From positions 62,717,564 to 62,781,563 of the forward strand of contig OX235279.1 of the NCBI GenBank assembly GCA_944472155.2: a stretch of DNA of 64,000 nucleotides. The letters are read 5' to 3'. A program made the translations under genes and the position numbers. Below, piece after piece: positions 12,301 through 22,169 of this stretch (position 1 is the stretch's first letter; each line of letters opens with the position of its first letter). The stretch comes from Trichobilharzia szidati. Lineage: Eukaryota > Platyhelminthes > Trematoda > Strigeidida > Schistosomatidae. The notes below the pieces were generated by a model that worked only from the letters and a program-made list of their open reading frames with translations, did no database searches and was not told the origin of the DNA.

Positions 12301-13918
12301 AGCCTAGTCACCCAGGTTAAAGGAAGTAGTGGGGTTCGAAACTGAAATCCATCAGCTGTAAGTCTAATGGTCAAGTCAATGAATCACATCTCCACTGGAT
12401 ACATAGAAATCGGAAGAAACAAGCTTGCGAAGACCAGATAGGTTTTACACCCAAGTGAGTGTAGTGATGTAAATTTTGCCCTTCGAAAAGTTAAGGAAGA
12501 CGGATATCATACTTGCCTACTGTTTTTGAACGGAATGTAGCATTTAGTTTCTTTAATGGGTTTTAGCATGTTTTTCTGTTAAGGAGTGTCAAGAAATGAT
12601 ATTATGCTCACCAAGATATCCTACTCTAAAGTATGTAAGCGTGTATGGGAAGTGCTTGAAACGATGATAAGTGCTGTAAGCATTTTTTGCCAAGAAACCT
12701 GAAGGAACGACCTGTTACGCATCTACTTTAGCTTGAAGGCGATGTAGGCAAAATGAAGTCTTGCATAGAGTAAGAGAGGAAATTGAACATTCGTCCATTA
12801 GCTTGCCATGTCCTGTGGACGAAGGGTATAAGTAATGTTTAAGTTAAATGCACCATTAAGTACAGGGTGAATTTTCGCTAAACGAGATGACAGGTACATG
12901 TATTGTGTAGTCAAAGCTGACGAGATCACCGGGAACAAGCAAGAATCCGGCTAGAAAAGATATGACCAACCTAAAAATGACCCAAATCCGTGACTGTTTT
13001 GATTACTGATTTAAGCCATGTAGGTTGCCTTATCAGGGATCCTATATGTTGAAAATCCATGATTTAAAGCTGTTAGTAAGATCATTTAAAATATTTAATA
13101 GTGATGCATTCACTCCACGTAACAATTTCATACAACTGCTCTGCATACCTCAGTCCAATATGGTTGGTCGGCTAAAGGTTACTCGTGTGATCACACCTCT
13201 TGGGACCCTATAGTTAAACTTTGCCCTGTACATTACAGAATAACAGGGTGGAAACGCAAATTGACGCTCAACCGTTGCGAACAGACTACGAAACAATTTC
13301 CAGGTATATGGGGAATCACATCTGCCAACGGCTGACCCAACTTCCCAAACTTACTAGTCACGAAGTATATAGGGAATGGAGATAACGAGTTCAAAAAATA
13401 CTTTGTCTACATTATCCACACAACAATGGTCTAAAAAAAGAATTTTATTGCTAGGTGTTTAGGCAATGTCAATTTAAGTACAGTGTAGTCCAGCACTTGT
13501 AGGAGCTCGTAAATAAACTAGAAACCTAAGGAGAAAACTGTAAACCTTCAAAATATCTAATGATACCAAACATTTTAACTAAAGGATAATCTAAAATCAG
13601 TAAGGTAAACTGAAGAAAAACACTACTCTAAAAACTTGACATTTGATTAAGTATTAGAAAGTTATAAGAACAATCTCATAAGAAAAAATTAAAACCAGTG
13701 TATTTCGACTTTTACCAGTTATCATAGGTCTCCCTGCTGCAGGATACTGAGGCACAGGATGTTGAGGATGGTGAGGAATCATGAGATAAAGGTGACCTTG
13801 AAATCTTTGAAACTTCGCAGGCGGCCTTGTGGATTACAGTGCAACTTACAATCGTACAATAGCCTATATAGTGATTTCCATGTGGCATTCTGTAAAATGA
13901 CCAGCCTGGTGATTCCAT
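192..13918 (-). CDS. SMARCD (BAF60): SMARCD/BAF60 chromatin-remodelling subunit, 5 exons, 3' end beyond left edge
   Basis: BAF60 proteins link SWI/SNF (BAF) nucleosome remodellers to transcription factors in the nucleus. Exons seen on the minus strand are 13850-13918, 13716-13812, 5638-5773, 376-541 and 192-335; the last three join in phase with GT-AG introns. The encoded stretch contains KRKRRLADRL, then PESESYMELLEVEKKLD, then KRKLRVMLSSTF and GWELKVEGQLLDK, which follow the order and spacing of the region before the SWIB domain in animal SMARCD1-3. The SWIB domain itself should lie left of position 1. Introns are 37, 7942, 5096 and 40 bp; the two large ones are full of transposons. The 5' part, rich in Pro, His and Gln, fits the poorly conserved BAF60 N-terminus but is less certain than the core. 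Confidence 0.85.
376..541 (-). CDS. SMARCD (BAF60): BAF60 exon 4
   Basis: 166 bp: one base completing an Ala codon, then 55 codons. The acceptor is TTATTTTAG and the donor GTAGTT. It is separated from exon 5 by an intron of only 40 bp (336-375). It encodes a basic start (KRKRRLADRL) followed by the helical ESYMELLEVEKKLDFVLMRR stretch that aligns with the YMDLLAFERKLDQTIMRKR region of human SMARCD1. Confidence 0.88.
2460..2815 (-). mobile_element. 5'-truncated SR2-like (RTE) LINE tail, degraded
   Basis: On the minus strand this matches the 3' end of the SR2-like element at 6271-10028 and of the copy at 11100-12303: the same order of the 'cattgagaatgacttt'-like block, the 'ccattggttcttagaatcc'-like block and the 'cttttccagtctaatc'-like block, all strongly diverged. 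No open frame survives. The boundaries are approximate. Confidence 0.55.
2824..3600 (+). mobile_element. Fossil LTR-retrotransposon integrase
   Basis: Several broken plus-strand frames together recall a Ty3/Gypsy integrase. First comes a CAEC knuckle remnant near 2840. Next is DYLILVDVYTEWLTVLNID (around 2940-3000), matching the catalytic-core strand. Then FCPQHVIEYKLSPN (around 3112-3153), the stretch before the catalytic Glu. Last is VTYHITSGLETWTR (around 3470-3515), matching the C-terminal domain. Stops and frameshifts are frequent, so this is a relic. The boundaries are approximate. Confidence 0.6.
5638..5773 (-). CDS. SMARCD (BAF60): BAF60 exon 3
   Basis: 136 bp, between acceptor TTAACAG and donor GTAAGT. 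The phase fits exactly on both sides: ACT G + GT ... GCT GC + G. It encodes ARASGPSILPSMVGQDISQV and then a basic stretch ending IIGRAAA, directly before KRKRRLADRL of exon 4. The sequence is not conserved enough to prove the family by itself; the phase continuity and splice sites are the support. Confidence 0.7.
6257..6270. repeat. Left target-site duplication of SR2-like LINE
   Basis: AAAATAAGGGACAT occurs here and again, without mismatch, at 10029-10042. The two copies bracket the element exactly. Confidence 0.9.
6585..7544 (+). pseudogene. SR2-like endonuclease domain
   Basis: An open frame of 319 codons. Residues from about 95 onward form the exonuclease/endonuclease/phosphatase fold: N of FNVRTL, E of VSETRIQD, SAYAPTD and AGDFNAQVG are the expected metal-binding and catalytic blocks. 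The SDH block continues in another frame beyond 7544 ('DTDHALVRARV', about 7630-7665), so at least one frame break separates it. The N-terminal 80 residues are probably untranslated leader. Confidence 0.75.
7662..9580 (+). pseudogene. SR2-like reverse transcriptase, broken
   Basis: Frames 7662-8060, 8213-8452 and 8720-9580 carry successive RT blocks: GKAAGPDGI (fingers), FLDLKAAFDSVGRE (block with the first catalytic Asp), SGVRQGCPLSPFLFN, and LEYADDIVLLG (YADD catalytic pair). The C-terminal region ends HRVLGKEGKSIEEA. In-frame stops at 8161, 8450 and about 8664 break it. Past the 9578 stop the frame continues with a GHVLRMPNHRL remnant. Confidence 0.8.
10029..10042. repeat. Right target-site duplication of SR2-like LINE
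   Basis: A perfect copy of the 14 bp at 6257-6270. Confidence 0.9.
10043..11099. other. Unclassified BAF60 intron 2 sequence
   Basis: No gene recognised. The part from about 10590 to 10930 is richer in G+C than its surroundings (for example AGGGGAGCTGGAAAACCCCG) and looks like part of a repeat I cannot place. An 82-codon frame at 10595-10843 has no recognisable domain. Confidence 0.4.
11100..12303 (-). mobile_element. 5'-truncated SR2-like LINE, split by a solo LTR
   Basis: On the minus strand, 12112-12303 continues into 11100-11805 as one SR2-like sequence once the 306 bp LTR is removed. The order of blocks matches 9110-10028 of the complete copy: the pair CAACTTCCCGAATA / AGTGGTCAA, then ATTTCGTCACC, then VEDMKGLAVFDHKFL and HRVLGKEGK-type protein. 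The tail ends in the shared block GTGGCAACTCGAACTGCTGC, then AAAGTTCTATGTTGAA. It is truncated before the YADD box and diverged. Confidence 0.8.
11806..12111 (+). mobile_element. Solo LTR (family shared with 41681-42015)
   Basis: Begins TGTGGTGAGAGC and ends GTCGTTACA, the TG...CA ends of an LTR, with a polyadenylation signal (AATAAACGATCTGCTGCC) about 45 bp before the end. It closely matches 41681-42015 in reverse orientation. The flanks ATCA and AGCA agree at 3 of 4 positions, as expected for a decayed 4 bp duplication. It sits inside an SR2-like LINE fragment, so it is the younger insertion. No internal retroelement genes adjoin it. Confidence 0.8.
12304..13711. other. Unannotated BAF60 intron 2 sequence
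   Basis: Nothing recognisable on either strand. Short frames only (for example 13025-13213, 62 codons, without a known motif). Confidence 0.5.
13716..13812 (-). CDS. SMARCD (BAF60): BAF60 exon 2 (probable)
   Basis: Encodes a His/Pro-rich stretch (HLYLMIPHHPQHPVPQYPAA) ending MIT plus one base. The donor is ACTG|GTAAAA, and its phase joins exactly to exon 3 (ACT G + GT). The start at 13812 assumes a 37 bp intron (13813-13849) whose acceptor lacks a pyrimidine tract; alternative AGs at 13806 or 13797 would change the start. A Pro-rich, low-complexity N-terminus is usual in BAF60. Confidence 0.55.
13850..13918 (-). CDS. SMARCD (BAF60): BAF60 exon 1 (probable, with start codon)
   Basis: 23 codons beginning MESPGWSFYRMPHGNHYIGY, with donor GTAAGT at 13849. 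Only four bases upstream of the ATG is an acceptor-like TTTGCCTGCAG (ends 13923). This could be the end of a 5'UTR intron or a spliced-leader trans-splice site, which schistosomes use on many genes. The alternative is that this is an internal exon and the true start lies further right. Confidence 0.5.
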
Positions 13919-14264
13919 GTTACTGCAGGCAAAGTTAAACTATAATAGCTAATAACGCAGCGACCTTGCCAAGCGAATCAAAATTCAGATACAAATATGT
14001 CACATAGTCCAATATCCAATATCCTGATTACGAGCTAGTATAAACCAGTGATTTCTTTGAGCTCGCTTCTTGATTGTGAGGTAGAGGTTTCAGATCTTCG
14101 GTGAACTTATGCGAAGTAAATCCCACCACTCGACTGCTTTAGCTCTGGTAGACTCCAAGAGGAGTGGTGCGGGGATTGGTCAAGATTGTGGTTTGTAGTG
14201 TGCAGTATGTTAGGACTCAGCTGCTGCCGTGAATGGAGTTTCACCTAATACCCGTTGGTCATTC
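13919..14264. other. Region upstream of BAF60
   Basis: No TATA box or other promoter element could be identified with confidence. AT-rich with no gene. Confidence 0.4.
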
Positions 14265-15385
14265 GGTGTAGTCATAAAAGTAGAATAATAATAGTAATAA
14301 TAATAGGTTGTAGTGTAGATAATATAGGTTGAGATAAGTGAAATAATAAAGGTGAAATAATAGAGGTGAAATAATAAAGAAAGGAAGAAAAGATAGAGTA
14401 GTCGGTACAGTGGGAGAAGACAGGACGGGTCGTGGGGATTTAGCCTGTATGCTTATCCACTGACAATGTGGTTTCAAATTTTAAGAGGATAAGCTATTGA
14501 GACACAAACCATGCATTTCTGCATGATTGTCCAGCTTCCGCTTAAAAGTCTCCACAGATGGCGCTGTAGTTACGGCTGCCAGTAAAGCGTTCCAGAGACG
14601 GCAAACTCGAGGCGAGAAGAAATGTGAACGCACTCGAGTCTTTGGTCTCTGGTGTGCTATCCTTAGCGGGTTACCTCGTGGAAGCCTATAATCAATTAAT
14701 GGCAGGATGCTTTTATTAGGGTGGGCCTGGTCATTTAAGATCTTATAGACGGTGATGAGCTCTCCTCTGTGACTACAGTAACTAAGTGTGAAAAGACTTA
14801 ATTTCTTCAGTCTTTCCTCCTATGATTTGTTGCGGAGGCCGATCACCCATTTTGTCGCTCGTCTCTAGACACTTTCTAGAATGTTAGCATCCCTTTTGAG
14901 TAACGGAGGAGCAATGATATTATGCACCTCAAGGAGTGGCCTCACGTATGTCGTATACAACGTTAAGAATAGTTCAGGAGTAAGAGCTCCCAGCTGCCTA
15001 TGCATAAAGTGTAAAGTAGCGTAAGCTTTGGCGACGTCCCTCGTGTAATTTACACTGGTGTCTAGCTTTTCTGTTAAAATAAGACCTAGGTCGCGTTCTG
15101 ATGGCACACAACTCTGGCCATCAAGGGTGTAATTTGCACCCTGTGACCTGCCGGAATGAAAAATGCGCTTAACACCACTGAAAACATGATATTGCACAAC
15201 ACAGCTGTCGATTATGTGTTGTAAGAATTTCTGTGGGTTAATACATAGATGATCTGTAGAGAAACTGTACCAAGCACGATAGATGCATTCATCCAGGTGA
15301 CTGTAGTTCATAGTACTTTGAGATCCGTTGATATTTCTGACAATGTTCTTTAACCTCCTCTTAACTGTCACCATAATCCCACCTC
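14265..15385 (-). mobile_element. 5'-truncated CR1-clade LINE (RT C-terminus and tail)
   Basis: On the minus strand, 14865-15374 reads GANYTLDGQSCVPSERDLGL, then a block like LGALTPELFLTLYTTYVRPL, the RT thumb of CR1/Perere elements and the same order as in the intact copy at 46046-48835. The frame continues downstream with stops: an RRATKWV-like block, a 'LIDYRLPRGNPLR' block and FSPRVCRLWNAL, then a tail rich in TTATTATTA near 14280. The catalytic YADD region is missing. The first 60 residues of the open frame do not align well and may be rearranged. Confidence 0.8.
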
Positions 15386-17929
15386 CTAACCCTAATTTTA
15401 GCCCTAATGCTAACCTTAAAATTGAACTTTAATCTTGAAAACCATAACCCTATATTACAGTAAACATGTAGAGAGAAAGTACCTGAGAAATAATTAGAAT
15501 GCTGCATCTATCCTAGGAAAATCCAGAACTGTAGGCGTGATTTGATTCAGAATGATCCTTCATAACATTCCCCATGTCTGATAGATTCTTGAGGGTCATT
15601 TTTTGACGAAAGTTGACTTAGGCTTCGATATTTTATTATCAACCAGTAGGTGTTTAAGAAGGAACGGAGGATGGGATCATTAACCAAGTAGGGAATTTAC
15701 TACACCTGTTGTTTGTAACGGTTCTTTCCTTTACTGAACGGCACCGTGTGATATATGACCTTGCTGGGTTCGACTAATCTTCACTTGCTTGCACTGACTG
15801 AATACCTAATTGACATTAACTGAAGTTTTTCTGCTTCACACAGGTTATCGGTGGGTGGCTGTGAAACAGTTCTGGTACAAGGACTGACCGTGAATAGTTA
15901 TTCTGTTCATACATTCTGTAGCGGACAAACAACATACTGTATTAAGGAGAAGACTTCACAGAATTGAGTACAGTCATTTTAGTGACAACGGTGTATGTTT
16001 GCATGAGTAAAAAATGTCTTTCTGAATCCAGCCTACAGCTCTAGTGGAGTTAGCGAGTAGCACTTAAAACGGATAAGAGTTACTGGGGCTTTATGAACTG
16101 GTACACAGCACATCACTTCTCAGTAGACATTCCTCGATTTGACTGTCCTTAGCTCTTGAGACTATCACTAATAGCATCATAGGACTGCACCTCTTTGTAT
16201 TTAGACAGAATCTGTTCTTTATAAAAAGAGGTAGGTCGATATACTATGTAAAGCATCTTCATACAGCTAAAGGACCAGCAGTCATTCATATTTGCTTTCA
16301 ATAAAGTTATAAAAGCATAAGTATCGGAGGTGGAATCATCAGAGCTTAGGATAATTCCTCTTTTCTGATCACTTCGTCAGCACACATTTCATAGTGAGGT
16401 AAGTAATGGTCACAGTAAGTTACAGTCTGAGTGAGCAGCACAGCGAGGTTTGAATTTGTTGTGGTTGTGTATTGAAACAGTTTCTCGGTATCCCGAATGC
16501 TTAATTTCCTTCCTAATTCGTTTTCCTCATTAATCCAGCTGGGTTAGACGCAGCCTAAACACCAAGTAAAAGTGAGTCAGACTAGAGAGCCAGTCGGTTG
16601 TGTGACCAAGATGCACGTCATCTAAAATGATAATAAGGAAATATACTCCTGCTATGTCTAGCAGGTAAATGGGAACTAAACCATCCACAGATTGTATGTG
16701 ATTGACATTCTGACAAATCTTATCAACATCAGGAAGCTACATAATATGAGGCAGTCTCTGGGTGGCTGCATGATGTGACGGTAATTTTTGAGGAGTCCGC
16801 GGTTTGACTCTTTTCTCATCAGCTTCCATTTAGAGAATTCACTGAGCCTCATTCAGGCTTTGCTGGTGTTTTCAGATAGATGCGTTTCATGACACAATAT
16901 ACTCAGCTGGTGAATTTTCTATCAGCTGTAATTCGCTATGGGCTTTTAGAAGTGGTCTTTTTGAATGCAAAATGTTTCAGGAAAATCATTTCAACTCCAA
17001 AAAGTTATTAGTGGCATCCATTTGTTTGTTTACATATAGATACACCAAAATTGGTTTGATGCGTTACGTATACTCACTGTTTAGTGGTATCGTACCAGCT
17101 TTAAAGACTACTAATCCATTGGTCTTGAAACTGGTGCTGCTACCGGAAGTTTGGTAGGTGAACTCAGAATACTATGAATTGCAACCAAATCGACTGTACC
17201 TCAACCTCAAATTCTTAATCCAAGAAGCTATTTTAGTCTTAGATTTTCTCCTTTGAAAAATGAAATTGTACTTCAGCTACCATTTTCCACTTTGTGCTAA
17301 TCAGACCTTTTGTACTTCATTGAACTCTAGTGCACTTCTTGTTTGAATCGAAATTTTTTAAATTGTGAACCACGGTTTTCATACTGCTTCTCAGAACATT
17401 ACAAAAGCAGTGCCCAGAAACATAATCATGTACAGTGACTAGGGAACGTAGACTTATGTTGCATTTGTAGCAAAACGGAAATCGAAGAAAATGCGGTTCA
17501 TTACTTTGTAGTGTGAATATTTCAAATAGTTCATTTTATGACTTCATGTACTTCAATAATTCTGCCTCTGTGGACAATATAATAATGCCCCTCCTGTCAG
17601 TCTGTAAATCTCAAACTTGAGTTCCTTATTAAATAAGAAGTGTGCAGTTATATATTTTGTAGAAAGTATTGTGTAATTGGTTGAATTAACTATGTGAAAC
17701 TCATTTTGTTACCGCGACGAATAACTGAGAGGTACTGAGCAATATGCTGTTTCTGACAATTAACTTTCCCTATGGTCAAACTACTGGGTGGCCTAACGGC
17801 TTCGACTGGGAAGTGAAATGAATGGCTACATCCGTATAATCAGTCTGTTAGTGGGCGGGAAAATGAAGCACGGCTGAAAATGAAACGACGTCAAAACAAT
17901 TATGAGAACTAAAAATCGTAGTAATTACT
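15386..17929. other. Unannotated intergenic sequence
   Basis: No gene or element recognised. 15370-15420 contains degenerate CCCTAA-like units, too irregular to call a telomeric repeat. A 61-codon frame at 16972-17157 has no known motif. Confidence 0.5.
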
Positions 17930-18400
17930 TAAAAGATGGGTGGAAGTGGGTAACCTTTCATAGCTTGCACACCATCAGGGACTGGCCAGATTCCTTGGCT
18001 GCTGATCAGATCCCCAAGAAATTTCAGTGATGTCAAATTTATTGTTGGCCATCCAATCCTGCTGAAGTCTTTTGAAAACAGTCTTCGGTCGTCTCAGATT
18101 TTCTACACTATCTGCTCTTAAGAGGTCGATCTCGGAGAAAACCTAAACATCCGGCAAATTTCTAGCGAAGTTGTGTTTATGTGGTAGTGGGTATAAATTC
18201 GATACTGTTTCTTTGTTTAGAGCTTGGTAATCATCGCACAACACCATTTCGTCAGAAGACTTTTAGCAAACCATTTGAATTAATGTAGACCGAGAGCTAC
18301 CACATGGTTGAATGATGCCAAGCGCTAATATTTTATCGAATTCTCTTTTGCAGTAACAAGTCGAGGTATGTCGCGGACTAAATGGCTAAGCTCGTTCATA
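17930..18400 (-). mobile_element. Heavily decayed Ty3/Gypsy reverse transcriptase
   Basis: Minus-strand fragments match Gypsy RT in order: EFDKILALGIIQPCGSS, then CDDYQALNKETVSNLYPLPH (DYRALN box), then FSEIDLLRA, then, after an internal deletion, 'SPDGVQAMKGYP' from the end of the connection domain. The YLDD box is deleted. It is related to but distinct from the better-preserved copy at 25385-26296. Frames are broken throughout. Confidence 0.65.
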
Positions 18401-20809
18401 CGCGAAGGGAAATAACAAAACAAATACAAACATGTTGTAAGGTATGCATACATCTATGCATAAAAACAGGAATTCAGTCCACACAAGTACATATATATAA
18501 AATACAGTCACTTAGTGAGCTATAACTGTCTCGAAATACATAAGTAAAGACGTAAAGGATTGTAGTGATGAATTAGTCCTTTTCGATCTTCAATCGCTCA
18601 CTCCACGGAAGAGCATGCCCATAACTCAGGTGTTGCTTGTGGAGAGAAAAGGAGATTGAAGCAAAGGGTACGAAACGTGGATGTACGTCTCAGGTACGGG
18701 CCAGAGAGGATTGACAATAGTGGGAAGCAAGAAGCTGGAGAAAGGAAGATGTGTCGTCCATAGTGCGCGGTGCACAAGGTGGTGCCCTTATTCAATATAT
18801 CAGCTGACACCTATGCTAGCAGTATAACTTGACATTTCGCGTCCTTGACATGTGAACCATTTCGTTGAGGGACTGCAAATCCTGGTGGTCCAGGGGTTTT
18901 AATGTCGTGAACCAGGCTTCGATTCTGTTCAGTTACTCGGAAAGAAGATTGAAGAAGATAAGGGAAATGATTCGCTAATTCGGTCTACAGAGGTGCTTGT
19001 GTGCTTTTATTATCAGATTCGAAGATGTTGCACAAAGGATTGCACCAGCACAGTACGCTTAATGGGGTGAGTCGATAAATTTGGGAGTGATTGGATCTAC
19101 CAATAATTGATGGTAGTGTAAGACATCGCTAAGATTGGTGATGAAACACCTCAGTGGTGTACGGCCATCTATGGACATTCTGGAGACCAAAATCCGAAGT
19201 CGTGCGTTTACGTCAGTACGTTACAATAAAGGACTTGTTCGCAGCTTGGAACAAGACTTTTAGGTCAGTATGTTAACGCCCTTTAATAAACGGAGAGAAA
19301 ACAATCATTACTGCTCCAGTACCGACCGGGAATGAGGCAGCAGCACTTCGAACCGTTGCACTGACAATGACAGGAATTCTTCACAAATCTCGATACCAGA
19401 TTTTTGTCAAAAAATTACAAGGAGGGCTGCGACTCCGTGCACTGCTTCCATAAATACAGTGGTAACACTTGAAATGCTAAGTGACAAGGAGTGACGTCGA
19501 TATGATGACGTCTAGAACGGCTCGATCCCGTGCGTATGGTTAGCGTTGCTAACTGGCAAAGTAAAGCGTCGATTTTATGTTGTAAAGTTTGTATCTAGTC
19601 CTCACTGTGCGTTAAATTTCTAATGGAAGTAAGAAATTTAAATATTGACCTCCCATACATCCAACCGACGATTTCAGAAATTTCACCTGGGTTAATATTG
19701 ACATCTCTAAAGTCAAGAACTCATTGAATGTTTACAGGTGGTCGTCGAGGCCGAGGTAAAAGAGATGGTGATCGATTTCTGTGTCTACTGTGAGGCTTTA
19801 CATGTACCGCATGGGTTGAGACGGCGTTTTATCATGTAACCCAGCATCACTTAATAAATGATTTACTGCGTGCAGCACCATACCTTTTCTTTCAACTTAT
19901 CATAGGCAGATTCTATGCCCGGATGAAGGATGTATCCGCGTACTTCCTGGACGACTTTGTCCGGCAGTACACGACTCAAAATGCCGAAGTTAGTGTTGTC
20001 CGAAGACAGCTTATTGGCAGTGAAATTGTCTTCCAGTAGGGCGAACCAGAGATGGGGTTCTTAGGATTTAAACCTAGTGCATGAAGAGTAAAAGTACTGA
20101 AGAATCTCAACCCACAACTATCAGAGCTCGTAGAAGACATATTACAGTTGGTGAAAAAGTGGTTTGCAAATAAATGAATGTGCTGGAAGACAAAACAAAT
20201 AATGGTATTGGTTACAGCTGAATATGAAGTTTATGCGTTAAGATGCCAACCCAAAAATTAGTTCAAAATATGTAATAAGTGCAGATCAGAGAGAGTTACA
20301 AATATTTCGATACCTCATGTCATTAATTTATGCAGTACTAAATATGATTCCTATCCTAACACTACAGTGCATCCCCGTTTTCATCTTTAGGGTGTACTAA
20401 CGCTGTGTCAAAGGATACAAGAGAAAATTTAAAAAGATGTACTGTTAACGAAATGAGATTTCGAAGAGTGAGAGGGGAACGTAACTGAGTGAAAACACTT
20501 AACATATATGTACAACAAACAAAATCAGTGCTGAAAAATACATTGGCAAATATTTGACAAGCGTATGTAAAATCAGCTTCCGTAAACGTATTATTCTGGT
20601 ACATGAGTCGGTTTTATAGGTGTAAGTTCAGAGTTAATATAATACAAGATCAACATCTTATTGGGTTTGAAATATTAAAACATCCTAAGTTCCTGCAGTC
20701 CATCACGAAGCAGTCTGCTAACTGCAGCATTCAGTGTGTCACTTTTTGAATAGAAGTTTTATGACTCACTATCAGTTGAAAAACAAAAGTTCATTGTGCT
20801 ACGTTATTG
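18401..20809. other. Unresolved sequence, probably old mobile DNA
   Basis: Minus-strand 18440-18810 could be an LTR (it begins TGTCAGCTGATATATT and directly precedes Gypsy-like RT remains in that orientation), but no partner copy lies in the window. 19640-20170 on the plus strand has broken protein-like stretches I cannot assign. Confidence 0.35.
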
Positions 20810-21075
20810 TAATATTCATGACCTCCCTTGGTTCCGAGTGAAATATAAGGCTCCAACAGCATATCTCCACTTTGTTCTGCTCTCTGAGATCCTCTTTGGC
20901 TCGTTCCACGACTTTCCATATTATCTCATCTCCTCTTTGCGCGATCTCCATGCCACACTTTGATGCCCAACCTTCGTCTCCCATTCGAGTTCGACTTGAG
21001 GGCCTGTAGCGCAGTATCAATCGATGGTCTCCTGGGTGCGTGCCCAACCCGTCTTCGTTTGCTTCATCGCACGAG
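20810..21075 (-). mobile_element. RTE-clade LINE 3' end, degraded
   Basis: On the minus strand the sequence ends with a block that would read RTKWRYAVGALYFTRNQG, aligning with [20 protein letters not shown] at the end of the RTE element at 58184-61407. Both are followed by a short A/T-rich repeat tail (ATTACAATAA here). Upstream pieces match the [13 protein letters not shown] region of the same element. Frames are shifted, so it is an old 5'-truncated copy. Confidence 0.6.
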
Positions 21076-21117
21076 AAACAACTAAATATTTCCTTGAAAG
21101 CAAAAAACTCTACCTAT

Positions 21118-21483
21118 TCACGAAGTAGTTGAAGGCGATTTACTGAAAATATATGTGGTATGATAAAATGTTTCTGGTTTACTCTCGGCATTGAAATTCT
21201 CTTGTGTCGCATCTCTAGATACCAATTCAAGCACAGACGCCAATGTGTACTTAAGCATAACTATAAGTGGTGTGACACTTCTTAAATTTGTTCCGCTGAA
21301 TTTATTTTGTTCTCCAATCTGCTGAATATTTCTAATAATTCTTATGAGAAATATGTCTGCGTTATTAAGATTTTCGCTAAATGTCGGTATCACTGCTTTC
21401 ATTAATTTATTATCGCTAAAACTGAAGTGTTCTTCAGTAACAGTTTTATTAGATTCCAGGGTTCGCAGAAAATTTTCCGTCAA
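21118..21483 (-). CDS. Unrecognised 121-codon ORF
   Basis: An ATG-started frame that I do not recognise. It is mostly helical in appearance (leucine-, isoleucine- and asparagine-rich, for example FLIRIIRNIQQIGEQNKFSG) with one cysteine-free hydrophobic patch and no signal peptide. No splice partners or conserved motif are visible. It lies immediately upstream (in its own direction) of an RTE tail, so it could be host exon, unknown repeat protein or chance. In AT-rich DNA a 121-codon frame is longer than most chance frames. Confidence 0.2.
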   Translation of the reverse strand: MTENFLRTLESNKTVTEEHFSFSDNKLMKAVIPTFSENLNNADIFLIRIIRNIQQIGEQNKFSGTNLRSVTPLIVMLKYTLASVLELVSRDATQENFNAESKPETFYHTTYIFSKSPSTTS

Positions 21484-22024
21484 TTATCACTCTGTACACT
21501 AAGAGGAATTTTCTTAGTGGAATTCTTGACTGTCTACCTTTAGTGAGATACAAATTGGAATATTTTATTTGACATTTACTGGCTGATGTCTGTGGGTTGC
21601 TTTAAATTGTCCGCACTGAAAATTGTCGTCAAATAGTCGCAATCGAATATGTTTTCTGTTTGATTTCGTAAGTTATATTCATCCTATTATGTTTTGGCTG
21701 TATTATTTTAATTCATAAGATTGGTTTCGTGCCATTTTGATATCCATCAGGTTAAATAATGCAGTGATGACATTTGAGACATTTTTTGACATTGAGCTGA
21801 ATGGCCCACGATTATGTTGTCTTCTTTTAACGAACACATTGATAAAGATGGTTTTGCAACACCAGTGACCTACAGAAGCTAATAATCCTGTTCGATTGTA
21901 CTGATAGGTGACAGAGCGTCATTGTGAATGAACAGACCCCACAAAGTGAAAGTACTGTAAGGGGTTATCTGGCGTACGTTGGCTAATTTGAACAAAGCTC
22001 AGACGATTCTTCACTGACAGAGAA
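21484..22024. other. Unannotated sequence
   Basis: AT-rich, no gene or repeat recognised. Confidence 0.4.
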
Positions 22025-22156
22025 ATGCCTCTGAGAGCAAATGTCCCGAAATCTAACCTTTCAGTGATGGATTATGATATAAACCACTACTGTACCGTTT
22101 TGTGTAGTTATGCTCTCGGGTTACCTGTGAAGACATTCGATGTTGAAGGATTGAGT

Positions 22157-22169
22157 GAAGCTAAAGGTA
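22157..22169. repeat. Target-site duplication of foldback A (left)
   Basis: GAAGCTAAAGGTA, repeated exactly at 23051-23063. Confidence 0.88.

Noticed and set aside
15370..15420. Interstitial telomeric repeat (CCCTAA-like units)
   Set aside because: Units are irregular (AACCCTAATTTTAGCCC and similar) with no perfect tandem hexamers; it looks like a common degenerate simple sequence.
20799..21047. An 82-codon minus-strand protein (MGTHPGDHR...)
   Set aside because: It is a shifted frame across an RTE LINE 3' end; the meaningful peptide (ALYFTRNQG) is in another frame.
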